DNA of 64,000 nucleotides from Paroedura picta (taxonomy: Eukaryota; Chordata; Lepidosauria; Squamata; Gekkonidae): contig NC_135384.1 in assembly GCF_049243985.1 (NCBI RefSeq), positions 14,318,501-14,382,500 on the forward strand, written 5' to 3'. Made by a program: the position numbers and the translations under genes. Below the pieces are notes generated by a model, which worked only from the letters and a program-made list of their open reading frames with translations, was not told where the DNA came from and did no database searches. Shown piece after piece: positions 38,601 through 51,200 of the stretch (position 1 is the stretch's first letter; each line of letters opens with the position of its first letter).

Positions 38601-39269
38601 GCAGTTGTTAGAGTCAGTGTAAACAAATGTCTATACTGAACCATACTGGAATGCCATTGTTTTTTTTCCATTGTAAAGAAAATCTTTTGTTATTTTTACA
38701 TTGCATGACTAGAAGAGTCCAAACAAACTGCAGAAAGATACCATGAAATAGCCAACATTGTCAATGTCTTAGGGAACCCAATTTGAATTTTCACTGTATC
38801 CTGTAAGCTTGCTATGTGATGTTGGATCAATGATACATTGTCAGTCTAGTCGGTCACACGGAATTTAGGTATGGGTTAAAAGGAAGGGTGAAGAGCAATG
38901 CAAGCCATTGTGGATTCTCATTAGGGATAAAGAGAGGTATGTCAGACGCAAATAAGATGGAATGAAAATGCAATCTATGGTAACTTACTGACTGACTGAA
39001 CACAGTGATCAAATAAAGTCAAAGTAAAAAAATCTAAATCCTTACACAGGTTCATCAACCACCATCCGTGCCGGGTGTTCTAGGAAAGATGGAGGGTTAT
39101 TGAAGAAAGCAACTAGAGAAGCAATCCCACCAATAAGAAGGTCCCCTGGCTGATAAAAGTTGTGAGGAATCGGAAAGGGGTCATCGTATATGGAGCAATT
39201 AATGGAAGACGTCCCGCACACCATACAACAGGGCAGCACCAGCAGCACCAGCATCAGTAGCAGCAGCAT
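32685..39269 (-). CDS. V2R-4, vomeronasal type-2 receptor, six exons, 872 codons
   Basis: The most compact intact copy. Exons: 39269..39046, 37939..37648, 37565..36714, 36581..36354, 35211..35085 and 33580..32685. The start is placed at the ATG before [14 protein letters not shown], which lines up with the other genes; an in-frame ATG at 39323 would add 18 residues. The flytrap domain has [14 protein letters not shown] and [12 protein letters not shown]; exon 5 has [12 protein letters not shown]; exon 6 has seven helices and [18 protein letters not shown]. Intron 2 is only 82 nt. The C terminus is one residue shorter than in V2R-2, -3 and -5 ([10 protein letters not shown]). The exon 5 donor is the consensus-like GTAAGA. 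An LTR-like fossil lies in intron 5. No disruption seen, so it is likely functional. Confidence 0.92.
34290..34965 (-). mobile_element. LTR-like fossil, inverted, copy B
   Basis: On the minus strand it ends with GGTTAATAAAGCTATGGCC (34315-34333), the same polyadenylation-type block as 50745-51130. It carries about three tandem units of about 37 nt (GGGTTAG..GAAGTGGGCACCCAGCAAC type) at 34480-34590, as LTR promoter regions often do. It splits V2R-4 intron 5 sequence that is continuous in V2R-2. Old; class uncertain. Confidence 0.4.
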
Positions 39270-40079
39270 CGCAATGACAAGATTTCCCTTCTGGCTGCAG
39301 AATATCACTTTTCCGTCCATCATATTGTATCATATCAGTTTTGTTGCATATTTTTTCATGTTTCTAAGGATTTTTGCTTCACTGCTTAAAATCAAAATGA
39401 CCCCCCCGAAAAAGTTAAAGGAATTCTTCTCCATTAAAAAAAAAAATCATTTCTCAGTCAAGAAAAACAGATCAATATATGAAAAAAAACATATAAAGAG
39501 GGTTTGTTCATTTTATGACTTGAGAATAAAAATGAAATATTCTATCATCTGTATCTATCTAGATGCATTTCTGATGAAAGAGTTGATTTTGTACAACTTA
39601 AATGAACGTCTTTTTATGTGATTGTGCCTTCAGGAAATGCAAACAAGCAAGGTACCAGTTGTTTTGACACTTTGGCTGGAGATAATTCCCCCCCACTGAG
39701 GACTGCTTCAGGGCCCTACACCAGCTACACTGTGAACTTGACATGTAGGCAGAAGGATTTGTTGACTTCAAAGATCTAACAATCCAGCTGACTCCTTTGT
39801 TTTTCTGAAATCATCAATAAGTCTCTGGACAATACAAATTTAATAAAGGTGGGGGCCTAGTGACTGATTTCTTCCACCTCAAAACTGTCAAATAGTTTAC
39901 TTTTCCTGTGGCCTTTCATCCAAATGATGATTGATATGAGCAACCATATCCTCTTCAATTGTTAGTAACCAAATACAGTTGTCTTCTCCTAAAATAATAA
40001 GCCTAAGATTTATCAGCTGAAATGAATGCCTAAACTATATCACCTGAGACCACTGCCTTATATGCTTGTCCAATTAATC

Positions 40080-40315
40080 TCTGTCCCTATATGCCGTTTT
40101 CTCTAATAGGAGTCACAAAGCAACCCCACAACAGACACCCTGTGAGGTAGGCAAGGATGAGAGAGCCCTGATATCTTTGCTCAATATGAACAGCTTAATC
40201 AGTGCTGTGTCAAGCCCAAGGTTACTCAGCTGGCTCCATGTAGGGGAGCAGGGAATCCAACCCAGCTTCCCAGATTCGAAATCCTTGTTCCTAACTACTA
40301 TACCAAGATGGCTCG
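40080..40315 (-). mobile_element. tRNA-type SINE, inverted
   Basis: The inverted form of the 8185-8460 family: AAGGTTACTCAGCTGGCTCC, GGGAATCCAACCCAGC and TAACTACTATACC. It lacks the CTT-rich terminus. Confidence 0.75.
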
Positions 40316-40529
40316 CCAATATTTCGAATATTGGCTCAGGATGGTGGTATTAATTACAAATACACTACCAAGGGTGGAGGAACCAACCAGATTATGTCAG
40401 GGAGTAGGGTTATGCATAATGCAGAAAGCAGGTCTTCAGAAATTCAGCAAGCACCTCTGTATGTCTAGATCTGATCAGACTTCATTTTGGGATATCCCTC
40501 TACATGACCTCATATATGACTGGTAGAAC

Positions 40530-40905
40530 TGGGTGCCGTGGTATCTCCCAGGCTCACCAGGGCTATTCAAGGAGGGGCAAGAACTCCTCTCCACACCCCA
40601 AAAAAGCCCAGTGAGCCTTAGAGAGGCAGCAGCAGGCAGACTTCCCAGCTGCACTCTCCTGTGGTTTGAAAAGCCCTGCCGTGGTCTGTGCAAGGCAGCA
40701 GCAAGCCTTTTTGTCCCAGTGGGGAGTGCGGGAGGGAAATCCATTCTTCCTGATCCCCCCTGCAGCCCCAACAACCTCCATCCTTTGAGGCAGGCAGGGT
40801 CAGAATGACAGCAATAATGCCAGTGTGCCCCTGGCCGGGTTGGTGGGAGCAGCTGTGATTGGCCCGCGGACCGAAAGTAAAGTCTGCACAGGGCCCACCT
40901 AGAGA
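40530..40905. other. GC-rich insert of unknown identity
   Basis: About 375 nt, far more GC-rich than its surroundings, absent from the paralogous block at about 60150. Open frames on both strands (for example 40475-40969 minus) have no recognisable domain. It is probably an unrecognised repeat. I cannot define its ends. Confidence 0.4.
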
Positions 40906-41259
40906 TTATTATAACAGAGAAAGTTGTTACACATAAATAGTAATAGATGACTTTTATTGTATTGTACAATGAAGTAAAAAAAGATTAAAAGAAAAAAGAA
41001 AATATATGACAACAGAAAAGATAATAACATAAAATTCCATTAACTGTTTAAGTACTATATTTAGGATTTAAAAATCTTAGGATACCATTATTCCTTGGCT
41101 CATCATAGTGGGCATATTAAGAAGTAATGGGTGAGATCATCAACCTCCATGTTCCCACATATATAGAGAGATTGAGAACTTGTGGTACAAGAGAATTGGC
41201 CAGATCACATGGTCCAAGCAAATGTGGTGTTATTTTATAGACTTTTAAAAAGTTTTTGC

Positions 41260-42398
41260 CAACATACACTGGATCATAGAGAAAGCTAGGGAGTTCCAGA
41301 AGAACATCTACTTGACTATGCTAAAGCCTTTGATTGTGTGGAGCACAACAAATTGTGGCAAGTTCTTAAAGAGATGGGAATACCAGAGCATCTTATTTGT
41401 CTCTTGAGAAACCTATATGCAAGTCAAGAAGCAACAGTGAGAACTGGGCATGGAATCACTGATTGGTTCAAAATTGAGGAAGGAGTTCAGCAAGACTGTA
41501 TACTGTTGCCTTGCCTATTTAACTTGTATGCGGAGCACATCATGAGAAAGGCGGGGTTAGATGAGTCACAAATTGGGATCAAGATTGCAGGGAGAAATAT
41601 CAACAACCTCAGATATGCAGATGATAGCACTCTAACGGCAGAAAGTGAAGAGGAACTAAAGAGCCTGTTGATGCGGGTGAAGGAGGAGAGTGCAAAAGTT
41701 GGCTTGAAACCCAACATCAAGAAAAAGAAGATCATGGCATCTGGTCCTCTCAATTCCTGGCAAATAGATGGGGAAGAAATGGAGGTAGTGACAGATTTTA
41801 TTTTCCTGGGCTCCAAGATCACTGCAGATGGGGACTGCAGCAAAGAAATTAAAAGATGCTTGCTCCTGGGGAGGAAACCTATGGCAAATTTAGACAACAT
41901 CCTTAAAAGCAGAAACATCACCCTGCCAACAAAAGTGCATTTAATCAAGGCTATGGTCTTCCCAGTTGCAATGTATGGCTGTGAAAGTTGGACCATAAGG
42001 AAGGCCGAGCTTCAAAGGATTGAGGATTTTGAACTCTGGTGCTGGAGAAGACTCTTGCGAGTCCCTTGGACTGCAAGGCGAACAAACCGGTCAGTCCTAG
42101 AGGAGATCAGCCCTGACTGCTCCTTAGAAGGTGAAGATGAAACTCAAATACTTTGGCCACCTCATGAGAAGGAAGGACTCCCTGGAGAAGAGCCTAATGC
42201 TGGGAGCGATTGAGGGCAAAAGAAGAAGGGGACGACAGAGAATGAGGGGGCTGGATGGAGTCACTGAAGCAGTAGGTGCAGACTTAAATGGACTCCGGGG
42301 AATTGTAGAAGACAGGAAGGCCTGGAGGATCATTGTCCATGGGTTCGCGATGGGTCGGACATGACTTCGCACCTAACAACAACAACACCAACAAAAAA
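41260..42398 (+). mobile_element. RTE/Bov-B LINE, 5' truncated, long open frame
   Basis: Frame 41338-42213 encodes a Bov-B-type reverse transcriptase C-terminal half: LDYAKAFDCVEHNKL, LPCLFNLYAEHIM, NINNLRYADDSTLTAE (YADD box), YGCESWTIRKAELQRI and [14 protein letters not shown]. The 3' end has GGGTCGGACATGACTTCGC and an AAC-rich tail. This is the best preserved LINE here, but it lacks its 5' part including the endonuclease and has a late frame change near 42140. Confidence 0.92.
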
Positions 42399-42840
42399 GT
42401 GTTTAAACCATGGGACTGACTTTGACTGAGATATTGGAAAACTGTCAATTGCAGCAGCCATATTATAAATTCAGTTGCAGAGATCATGTCCAGTTTCCAA
42501 GAGTCATCAGCTATTGAATATCTTGACTGAATAGTATTGATCTAAATCCCTCCAGATCTATCAGTAGAGTTAGGCTCTGCTGACTGTAGAAGTCAGTATT
42601 CATTGTTTTAGCTTTTCTTAAACAATTCAGTGGAATTAATTTTTATTACTACTAAAATAATGAAACTGTACAAATTTCCAATACATATTCAGCATTTGTC
42701 TGTCATTAGAGAGGTATCTGGACACTAGCCCAGAAAAATAAACAAAATTAATGTAGTGATGCTATTATTAATTTCCAGATGAACTGGGGAGAAATGGGAA
42801 GATCTGATGTCTTGGCATAGGAAACATGTTGTATTACAGC

Positions 42841-43034
<194 letters not shown>

Positions 43035-43559
43035 ATAGTAATAATGAACTCTTTAAAATTATTTATACCACCCATCCCAATAATCAATGATACATTGTGG
43101 TCTGAATTTTATTAACATGATTTCTCAGTACATCATTAACTCACAGGAAGTTTCTATCTGGTTTTATGGCCTAAAAGCTGAGGTTACTACATATTCTTCC
43201 ATACTTCAACACATGTTCAGACTGAGATTAGGAATTACATGTTTGTGTAGGGAGCAGAAAAGAGGTGTAAATGTGGGGAAAACTGGGTACTGGGGAGAGA
43301 AGAAGTGGAAGTGGAGGGGAAAGAGGACTCCAAATATTCAGTTGTAGGGCACTAACTGGCAGATAGACACAATCTGTTAGCTCCCTGTTCAGTAGATTAT
43401 GGAGTATAAAACTGGGAGAAAGATATGATGATAGGGAGTAAATTATATCTTCCCTAGATTGTGAAGAAATCTGTACGGAAGATCTGATTCAGAGTTCTGG
43501 CTCTAAATCCCACCTAGATACAGTATTTTGGGGACATATGATAACATGGGATCTTTTCA

Positions 43560-43912
43560 GGAGGACAATGAGCTCCCGGGAGAGCTGCGGGCCCTGCGGG
43601 ACCTTCCATCGTTCCGCAGGGCCTGCAAGACGGAGCTCTTCCGCCAGGTTTACGGTTGAGACCAGGCTTAACACCTACGCCCCCCCGGGACCTGAGGATT
43701 GGGATTAGACATGAGTACCATCAGTATCCCCTCTCCACTTGCTAAGGGGAATGGGTAGTTGATTAGCCGCTCTTGCCAGGTAGTCATTAACTATTGACAT
43801 GTTAATTGGTTTTAATGTATTTTATGGGGTTTATACTGTTGTAACCCACCACGAGCCGCAAGGGAGTGGCGGGAAATAAATTCAATAATAATAATAATAA
43901 AATAATAAAAAA
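43560..43912 (+). mobile_element. L2 LINE 3' end
   Basis: Encodes the L2 ORF end ELRALRDLPSFRRACKTELF then RQVYG, followed by a 3' UTR ending CGGGAAATAAATTCAATAAT plus ATA repeats. It is inserted in spacer that is continuous at 4125-4150 (empty paralogous site). Confidence 0.85.
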
Positions 43913-44400
43913 GAAATGCAACAGGAAATAAAATAATGCTTTTGGTACTGGATAAAATTGTTGCATTGAGCACATATTTTGTGCCCAAATATGTGACCGC
44001 ATATATTTTAGCATTGTAGCACATATTTACTGAATTAACTAATGAAGAGTAGTTGGTTGGAAGGAATGAGGAGGGAGTATTTAGCCAAAGTGAAGAAAAA
44101 ACTATTTGAATAGTGTCCAGAAAGGTTAAGAAAATGTGTCAAATTTAGATTTCTTCATCTCAATCAAGACACAGCAGAAGAACTAGAGGACTCTTTTGCT
44201 CTGAGAACATGTATATTCACAGAAACAACATTTTCTGAAAAAGATAATGAAACGTCTGTGCTGTGTCGAGTGAGGTTATTCATCACACTGAGATGGTCCA
44301 TGGCATAGGTTACTTTCCACAATTAAAAGTCAAGTATTTTTCTTCACAGTCATTTACATTCATCCCAGATTTTGGTATCAAGAAACTGTGACAGGTATTC

Positions 44401-47400
44401 TCACATGGTCCTAATTATCTGCTCCCGAATGTTCATTTCTGGCCTCAGCAAAATGATGTAGCATTTTGGGAAAAAGATGCAACCTAGTAAGGCAACAGCA
44501 GATGACAAGATAGAGAAGATCTCCACAGCCACCATGGATTTGCCTTTAGAGCTTAAGTAAGTTGGAAGAAAGGAAAACCAAACACTGCAAAAGACCAACA
44601 TACTGAAAGTGATGAACTTGGCTTCATTAAAACTGCCAGGTAGCTTCCTGGCAAGAAAAGCCACTGTGAAGCTAACACTAGCCAGAAAGACCAGATAGCC
44701 AAGAACAGAGTAAAACATCAAAGCAGAGCCCTCATTACATTCCAGGATGATTTCCCTGGGTTGTGCATGCATATTCATTTGTGGGAAGGGAGGGGAAATA
44801 CAAACCCAAACAGTACAAATAACTGCTTGAATTAAAGAGCCAGAAAGGACAATGGAATAGGCCAGTTTTTTACCCACCCATCTCCTCATGTGGGACCCTG
44901 GTTTGGTGGCCATGAAGGCCAGGACCACAGTTATAGTTTTGGCTAAGACACTGGAAAGAGCCACACAGAAGATGAGGCTGAAAGTCGTTTGGCGCAGAAG
45001 GCAGGTCACCTTCCCTGGCTTTCCTATAAACATCAGGGAACTGAGGAAACAAAGCAAGAGTGAGAGGAGGAGGATGTATGTGAGGCTTCTATTGTTGGCT
45101 TTAACAATGGGAGTGTCCTTGTATTTCATGAAGGTTCCAAGCAATAATGATGTGACTAGAGAGAAAGATACAGCCAAAATGAGAAAGATGATCCCTAAAG
45201 TTTCTTCATATGAAAGATAGGTTGTGATCTTGAGAAGGCATTCATGATGGCGTTCGCTGGGAAATCGATTATCTGGACATTCAACACAGGCATCCATATC
45301 TGAAGAAATCAAAAGAGCTGTTTCAGTATTTTAAGGTTTTGAATACTATCTAAGACACAATAATGTACATAAGGTAGAAATTTATGCCCATCCTTCTTCA
45401 GTTCCCCTCACTACATATATGTCAATGGTTTGGGATAACGGTATAGGCAATGTTTTTGGTCACTGACCAGGTTTGCATCCTTTTGGAATGGACAAATTTC
45501 TGCTAGTTCAAAGGTCTAAATTTTATTTTTTGTTTAATTAATCATTTATTCATTCATTCATTCATTCATATTTATTTATTTAACACCCCCCCCCCCCAAA
45601 AGGCTCAGGGCAGTTTACATCAAATAGGAATAAAATGGTATCTAGATATAGCAGTAAATGACCAAATTATGTCCATTTGAATTTGGGGAAAGCCAATGAA
45701 AACAACTGTTGTACAAGTGTTTGCACCAACCACAGCTGCTGATGAAAATGAAATTGAAGGTTTCTATGCAAAAGTGCATGAAACAAACAGGTGCCTCAAA
45801 AGGACATGATATACATTATTGGGGATTTCACCGCCAAAGTTGGAAGAACAGAGCATCTGTGGTAGGTTTGGACTAGGTGAGTGAAATGAAGCTGGTGACA
45901 GACGTATCCCGTTCGGTCAAGAAAACAAACTGACTATCATTAACACCCTCTACGAACAACTAAAATGCTGTTTATACACCTGGAAATTTCCAGAAGGCAT
46001 ACACCATAATCATATCAATTTTAACCTTTGCAGTCAGAGATGGAGGAGCTAGCAGTAAAAAACATTTCATGGAGCAGATTGTGGGTCTGATCACAAATTG
46101 TTGGTGGCCAAGTTGAAAGACAGATTACAAAATATCAAGAAAAATGTACCCCCAAAGAAGTTTGATGTCACCAGATTCCACAAACATATGCCATAGAAGT
46201 GAAAAGCAAATTCGAACTGCTTGATACTACTGAGAAGCTACCTGAGGAATTGTGGCAAGAATCTCAGTCTAATGTCATAGAAGCTGCTTTAGAACATATA
46301 CCATACAAAAAGCTGGAAAGAAGATGCAATTGGTTAACATCTGACACCATCAAAATTGCTGACATGAGAGATTAATTCAGGAGGCTAAATGCAGATTTTC
46401 AATGTGTTGCCAGACAAGATAATGTATTGAGTTCAACAATACAAGCAACTGGAAGAGGAGTGAACCACAGACAAGATAAGGAAGTGTATTGGGGTCAACA
46501 ATGCAAGCGACTGGAAGAGGAGTGTACTATAGGCCACCAGTCCCCATCCTTTTCAAGGTTGAGGACCACCCCTGGGGTGAGGAAGAGCCAGTGGTCCGGG
46601 TGCCTTGCATGTGCGTTAGTGCCCCGTGGTGGTGAAAATGCGCATGAGCGGAGCTGCCGCATATGCACGTTTTCACCACCAGTAGGTGCTAATGTGCATG
46701 CGCGGCAGCTCCGTGCATGTGCGTTTGTGTCCACCAGCGTGCCAGCGGCCGCACCTGCCTCTTCCCCCCACTCTAGCAGCAAGAAGCTAGCCGGGCCGTG
46801 AGCCTAGTGAGCTTCTTGCTGCGGGGGGGGGGGGGAGAGGCAGGTGTGGCTACCAGTGGCCAGATACCGAGGCCTTTGCGGCCCGGTACCGGGTTGCAGA
46901 CGGGGGTTGACAACTATAGGCCACACCAGAAGCCTTTTTGCTCAGGTGAAAAAAGTTCAGAGCACCTTCACTGCTTGTAAAGTGACCATCAAAGACAAGA
47001 ATGGAAAAGATTTGACTGACCAAACCAACATCAAGGATCAATGGCAACAATATGCAGAAGAATTATATGCAAACACCAAGATGCCTCAGTCACCAGCCAA
47101 AAACACCCAACATGAATTGAAACCACCTATACTGGAAGAAGTGATCTGGGCTCCCAAATAATAAGGCTCCTGGCATAGATAACATTTCAGTGGAACTACT
47201 CAGATTTGTTCCACCAGCAGCAATCACAGCATTATGCCAAAAAGTCTGGAAGATTGGCACATGGCGAATGGACTGGAAAAGATCCATTTTTATCCCATTA
47301 TTAAAGAAAGGTGTCTTTTACCATTATTCTCAGAAGTCATCCCTTCTGGACAAGGAGTACAATCATAGCAGCAAAATTTCTCTCCCTCCTTCTTTGATTT

Positions 47401-48219
47401 GCTGAAGCCAGGCTGGCAAGGGTCATTGCAGACAGAAATGGGAAGCACCTGTCCATAAACAGAAAGGGAGGGAAGCATTGAATCATTGTCTTTTGACAAT
47501 GGGTGGCCTGATATTTACTTTTTATTTTTGCTGGGGAAATAAATATGAGGTCAGGGGAAACAAATAAGCACTTTGTATTAAGCATCAGCTTTCCTGTGAT
47601 GTCACCAATTATTTGACAATCATGATGTGACCGAAATGCACAACACAGAGTTAGAAATTAAGAAAATCCTCAACTTCTATCACAGCATAGAATTGTAAAT
47701 ATGTAAATGAAAATAAGAATGAAAGATTAACCACCTCTGATATTGTTACTTAAACTGTTGCCATTGATTGTATAGGATCAATCAGGATTTGAAGCAAATT
47801 GGTGGTTTACCAAATCTGGTCAGTTTAATGATTCAGTTGTTGAAAATCTGATGGATATCATATCATTTACAGATATTTTTTTCTGAGAACTGGTATAAGC
47901 ATCTGCAAGTTAAACCAACCAATACAATGCTTTGTAGCTGAGAAACTGTGCAGTGATATTGTCAAGGGGAACATCAACAGGGTAGTTTCTCATGGTAGCC
48001 GGGTTGGTTCCAGTAAAAAAAAAAAAAAAACTAGGTATAAATCCAGAAAAACTTCTAGAGACGAACATGATTTAGTTGGATGAGTTTTCAATAGTCAAAG
48101 CTCCATTTGTCAAATTTCCAAGAGAAGATGCTTTGACTCTCCAATGGTCATACTCTGAAAATCTTCTTGATCTCTATGGTGCTATTGGACTTCAGTCTAG
48201 CTGTTTAGCTTGATATAGT

Positions 48220-48278
<59 letters not shown>

Positions 48279-51200
48279 AATAATAATAATAATAATAAAC
48301 TTTTAAACCACCGTTCCCTTAGGCTCACAGCAGTTTACAAGATAAAAATTAAAATAAAACCAAAAAAATTACAATAAAAACCATTAAAACCAATCCACAC
48401 TATCAATGTTAAGCAACAGGCGAGCACTAACTAACCCCACTAACCCCCCCCCCCAAAACTGCCCCATGTTAGCCAAGGGACATCAGGTTGCTAATATGGG
48501 AGTGAGGCAATCAGATAACTCAGATGAACCCAGGGAGCCCAGATCCAACGTCAGGACCGCCTACCCTGGCCTCAACCATATGCCTACCGGAGGACCATAC
48601 CAGGAAAGTTATTTTCTATATACGAATGTAAATTGGAATAAAATATCTGTACTTCTGGCTATTCCAGATGGGATCTTAGAAGTCTGATGGGATCTTAGAA
48701 GCTATGTAGGGTTGGTACTGCTGAATACTTGGATATTAAAGAAGGACCATAACAACAATAACAAAACCATAATGAAAAGTGGTAGGAGAATCTTCATTAA
48801 AAATTTTAGACCAGGATTTTGAACAAGTTAAATTTAATCTGCAATCAATACAGTAACCTTCCAGAAAATATTAGGAATATGCACATGAAGAAAATGAGGT
48901 TGTTAACCTCCCCTACCCGGACACAAACACATCATCATTGCTGGAAAAAGTATTTGTCTTGCTTGCAAAAGAAGGAATTGAGTGCAGGAAATCAGACACC
49001 TGATTAAAGCTTCTATGCCACACAATTTGATCATCTTCGAGAGTGAGCTCATTCTCTGAAGGGGCCTGGGGATCCAGTCGTCCAACTTTCACCCTAGCAA
49101 ATGACCCATTGGAAAAGGTGACCCAATTGGTGACATCAAAAACTGTAACTAATTCTCCATCTTGATCAAACTTTATGCTTTCTCCGACTGAATTGTTGAA
49201 CAAGGTTTTCCTTAAAAACTTGTTTAACTAGAATGAATAAAAAACCAGAAAGAATAGTTACAATACTGAAAACACTGCAGCCAGGTTAAACAATCTCAAA
49301 CTATAAACGAACATACCAAGCAAACAAACAGAAATATTTTTGAATTAATGTATGGGTGGGAGAACTGAACAATCAAATTGGACACAGAAAGAGAAATCCT
49401 CCACTTTTGACATGTCGAACAGTTTGAATAATTTCAGTACCTGCCATGGCTCTATATTCTGAATACTCCCAAGTTCCACATGTTTTCTACATTTGGTTTC
49501 ATGTGTGTGGATATTGTGTAAAGCATGGGCCACGGCATAAACAGCATTGTAGACATTATAGCTGTGGCCAGTCATCTGCATTTCAAACAAAGGTCCAGGA
49601 AGGCTCTCCAGTTTCTCCTCCCCACTGCAGATTTTCTTTATATCCCCTTGCTCATGTGACAATGAACAGCTGAATGCTTGCTCCCAAAAGATCTGAATGA
49701 AACCATCTCCTCCAACCCAGAAAGGTCTTATGGTCTGCAGGAATTCTTGAAATCCCGGAGGCTGATTGGAATGGACTGTAAATGACAGGGCACCATGGAG
49801 GGAGTCTGTATCAAAAATTCTTTGGATAGCAAATGACTCAAAGTCCCACTGTGAAGTAACTATCCATACCTTATCCAAAACAGGTAATAGAACAAAAGGA
49901 AAAAAATAAAGTGTTATTCTTAAAGTCAACATGGCTAAAAGTTCTCCATAAACATAAAAGACACTGACTTTTTTGTCCATTAATAGTGGGTAGTGTTCAG
50001 CTTGTTTAATAACGAAGTCTGACATGTCCTTTATGTAAGTCACCTTTGTTATTTTGTATATGAATGAAAAACAAATGCTGTTCTCGAAGAGTAGAGGTGT
50101 TATTCTCCGCAAAAACTGGTTTCCCATGTCATCATCCATAGCCAGGAGCCCAATCCAAGTCCATCGAAAATGATGAAATAACTTTATAACTCCCCTGTAC
50201 TGATGGGTGTCACCAGGCACCATCTGATATATGGAAGGAAATTGTTTTTTGTCATCTTTTGCAAGGGAAAATGATCCAAACGTCAGCTGAAAGAAAACAC
50301 ATTGTCATTTTAATGAATGAATTCAGCATCCTCAATCATATGCTGGAATTGTTAAGTCTATGTTTATAGCTTACCTGAGGAGTATTGTAGATATTCAAAA
50401 TGGAGCCAATCTGAGCAGAGGTTTCAGACAAACGGCCTCCAATTACAGCTATGAATTTCTGCCGGTTATCACAGCTGAAGTTAGGGACCAGCCTCTGCTG
50501 CGCAGAAAGTACGCTGAGTGTGGCCTTAAAAGTCATCCTTCCAAGGCCGTAACTATTGATTATGTAGAGCCCCAAGCTGATATTTGTTAAGAAGTTGGGA
50601 TTCTCATTCAACTCTTTTACAGCAAATGCCATAGCCAAAATGTGCTGGTAGTTTTTTGTGACTGACCTGCAAAGAGATATCCTTAGGAAAGCAACCAAAC
50701 TGCATTTGACTGGCAGTATGGCATGTGAACCCAGGAGATACACTCAAAACACGACTTATGATTGGTGTGAAAAAGGACACAGCTTTATTAATACCCCATA
50801 CACCCTCCAGCCGGAGGGTTTGCCCTTTGGCATGAGGAGACCAAACCCCACCTCAGTTATCCGGCTGCTCAGGACTTGGCTCTATATGGAACATCCAGAA
50901 TGGCAGATTCCTTTTTTTCAACATCCCCATGGGGAAGCAGGCATGAGGAGACCAACGTATGCCTATATCTTTTGGCCAATAAGCCTGTTTTGCCTCGGTC
51001 CCCTGGCCTGACCAGCAAGGTAAGCCATGCCTGTTTTTGAGCCGGTGTCTTATTCTGACCCTCCATCCTTAGGACTACAGTGTGTAGACTGTGGCCCTTA
51101 ACCAAGGGTCTTTTTAGTGCCCTTTACCACTGCTGTGACAAAATTCAAACCATTAACTAGAATTAACTTTAGAAGTTAAACAAAGGGAGGCAGGATACGA

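Noticed and set aside
39190-39621. 143-codon plus-strand frame overlapping V2R-4 exon 1
   Set aside because: Antisense to the conserved exon 1 and its A/T-rich flank, with low-complexity lysine-rich sequence and no domain.
46427-46801. 124-codon frame across LINE and GC-rich insert
   Set aside because: It spans the border between the LINE and the nested hAT element, so it cannot be a real gene.
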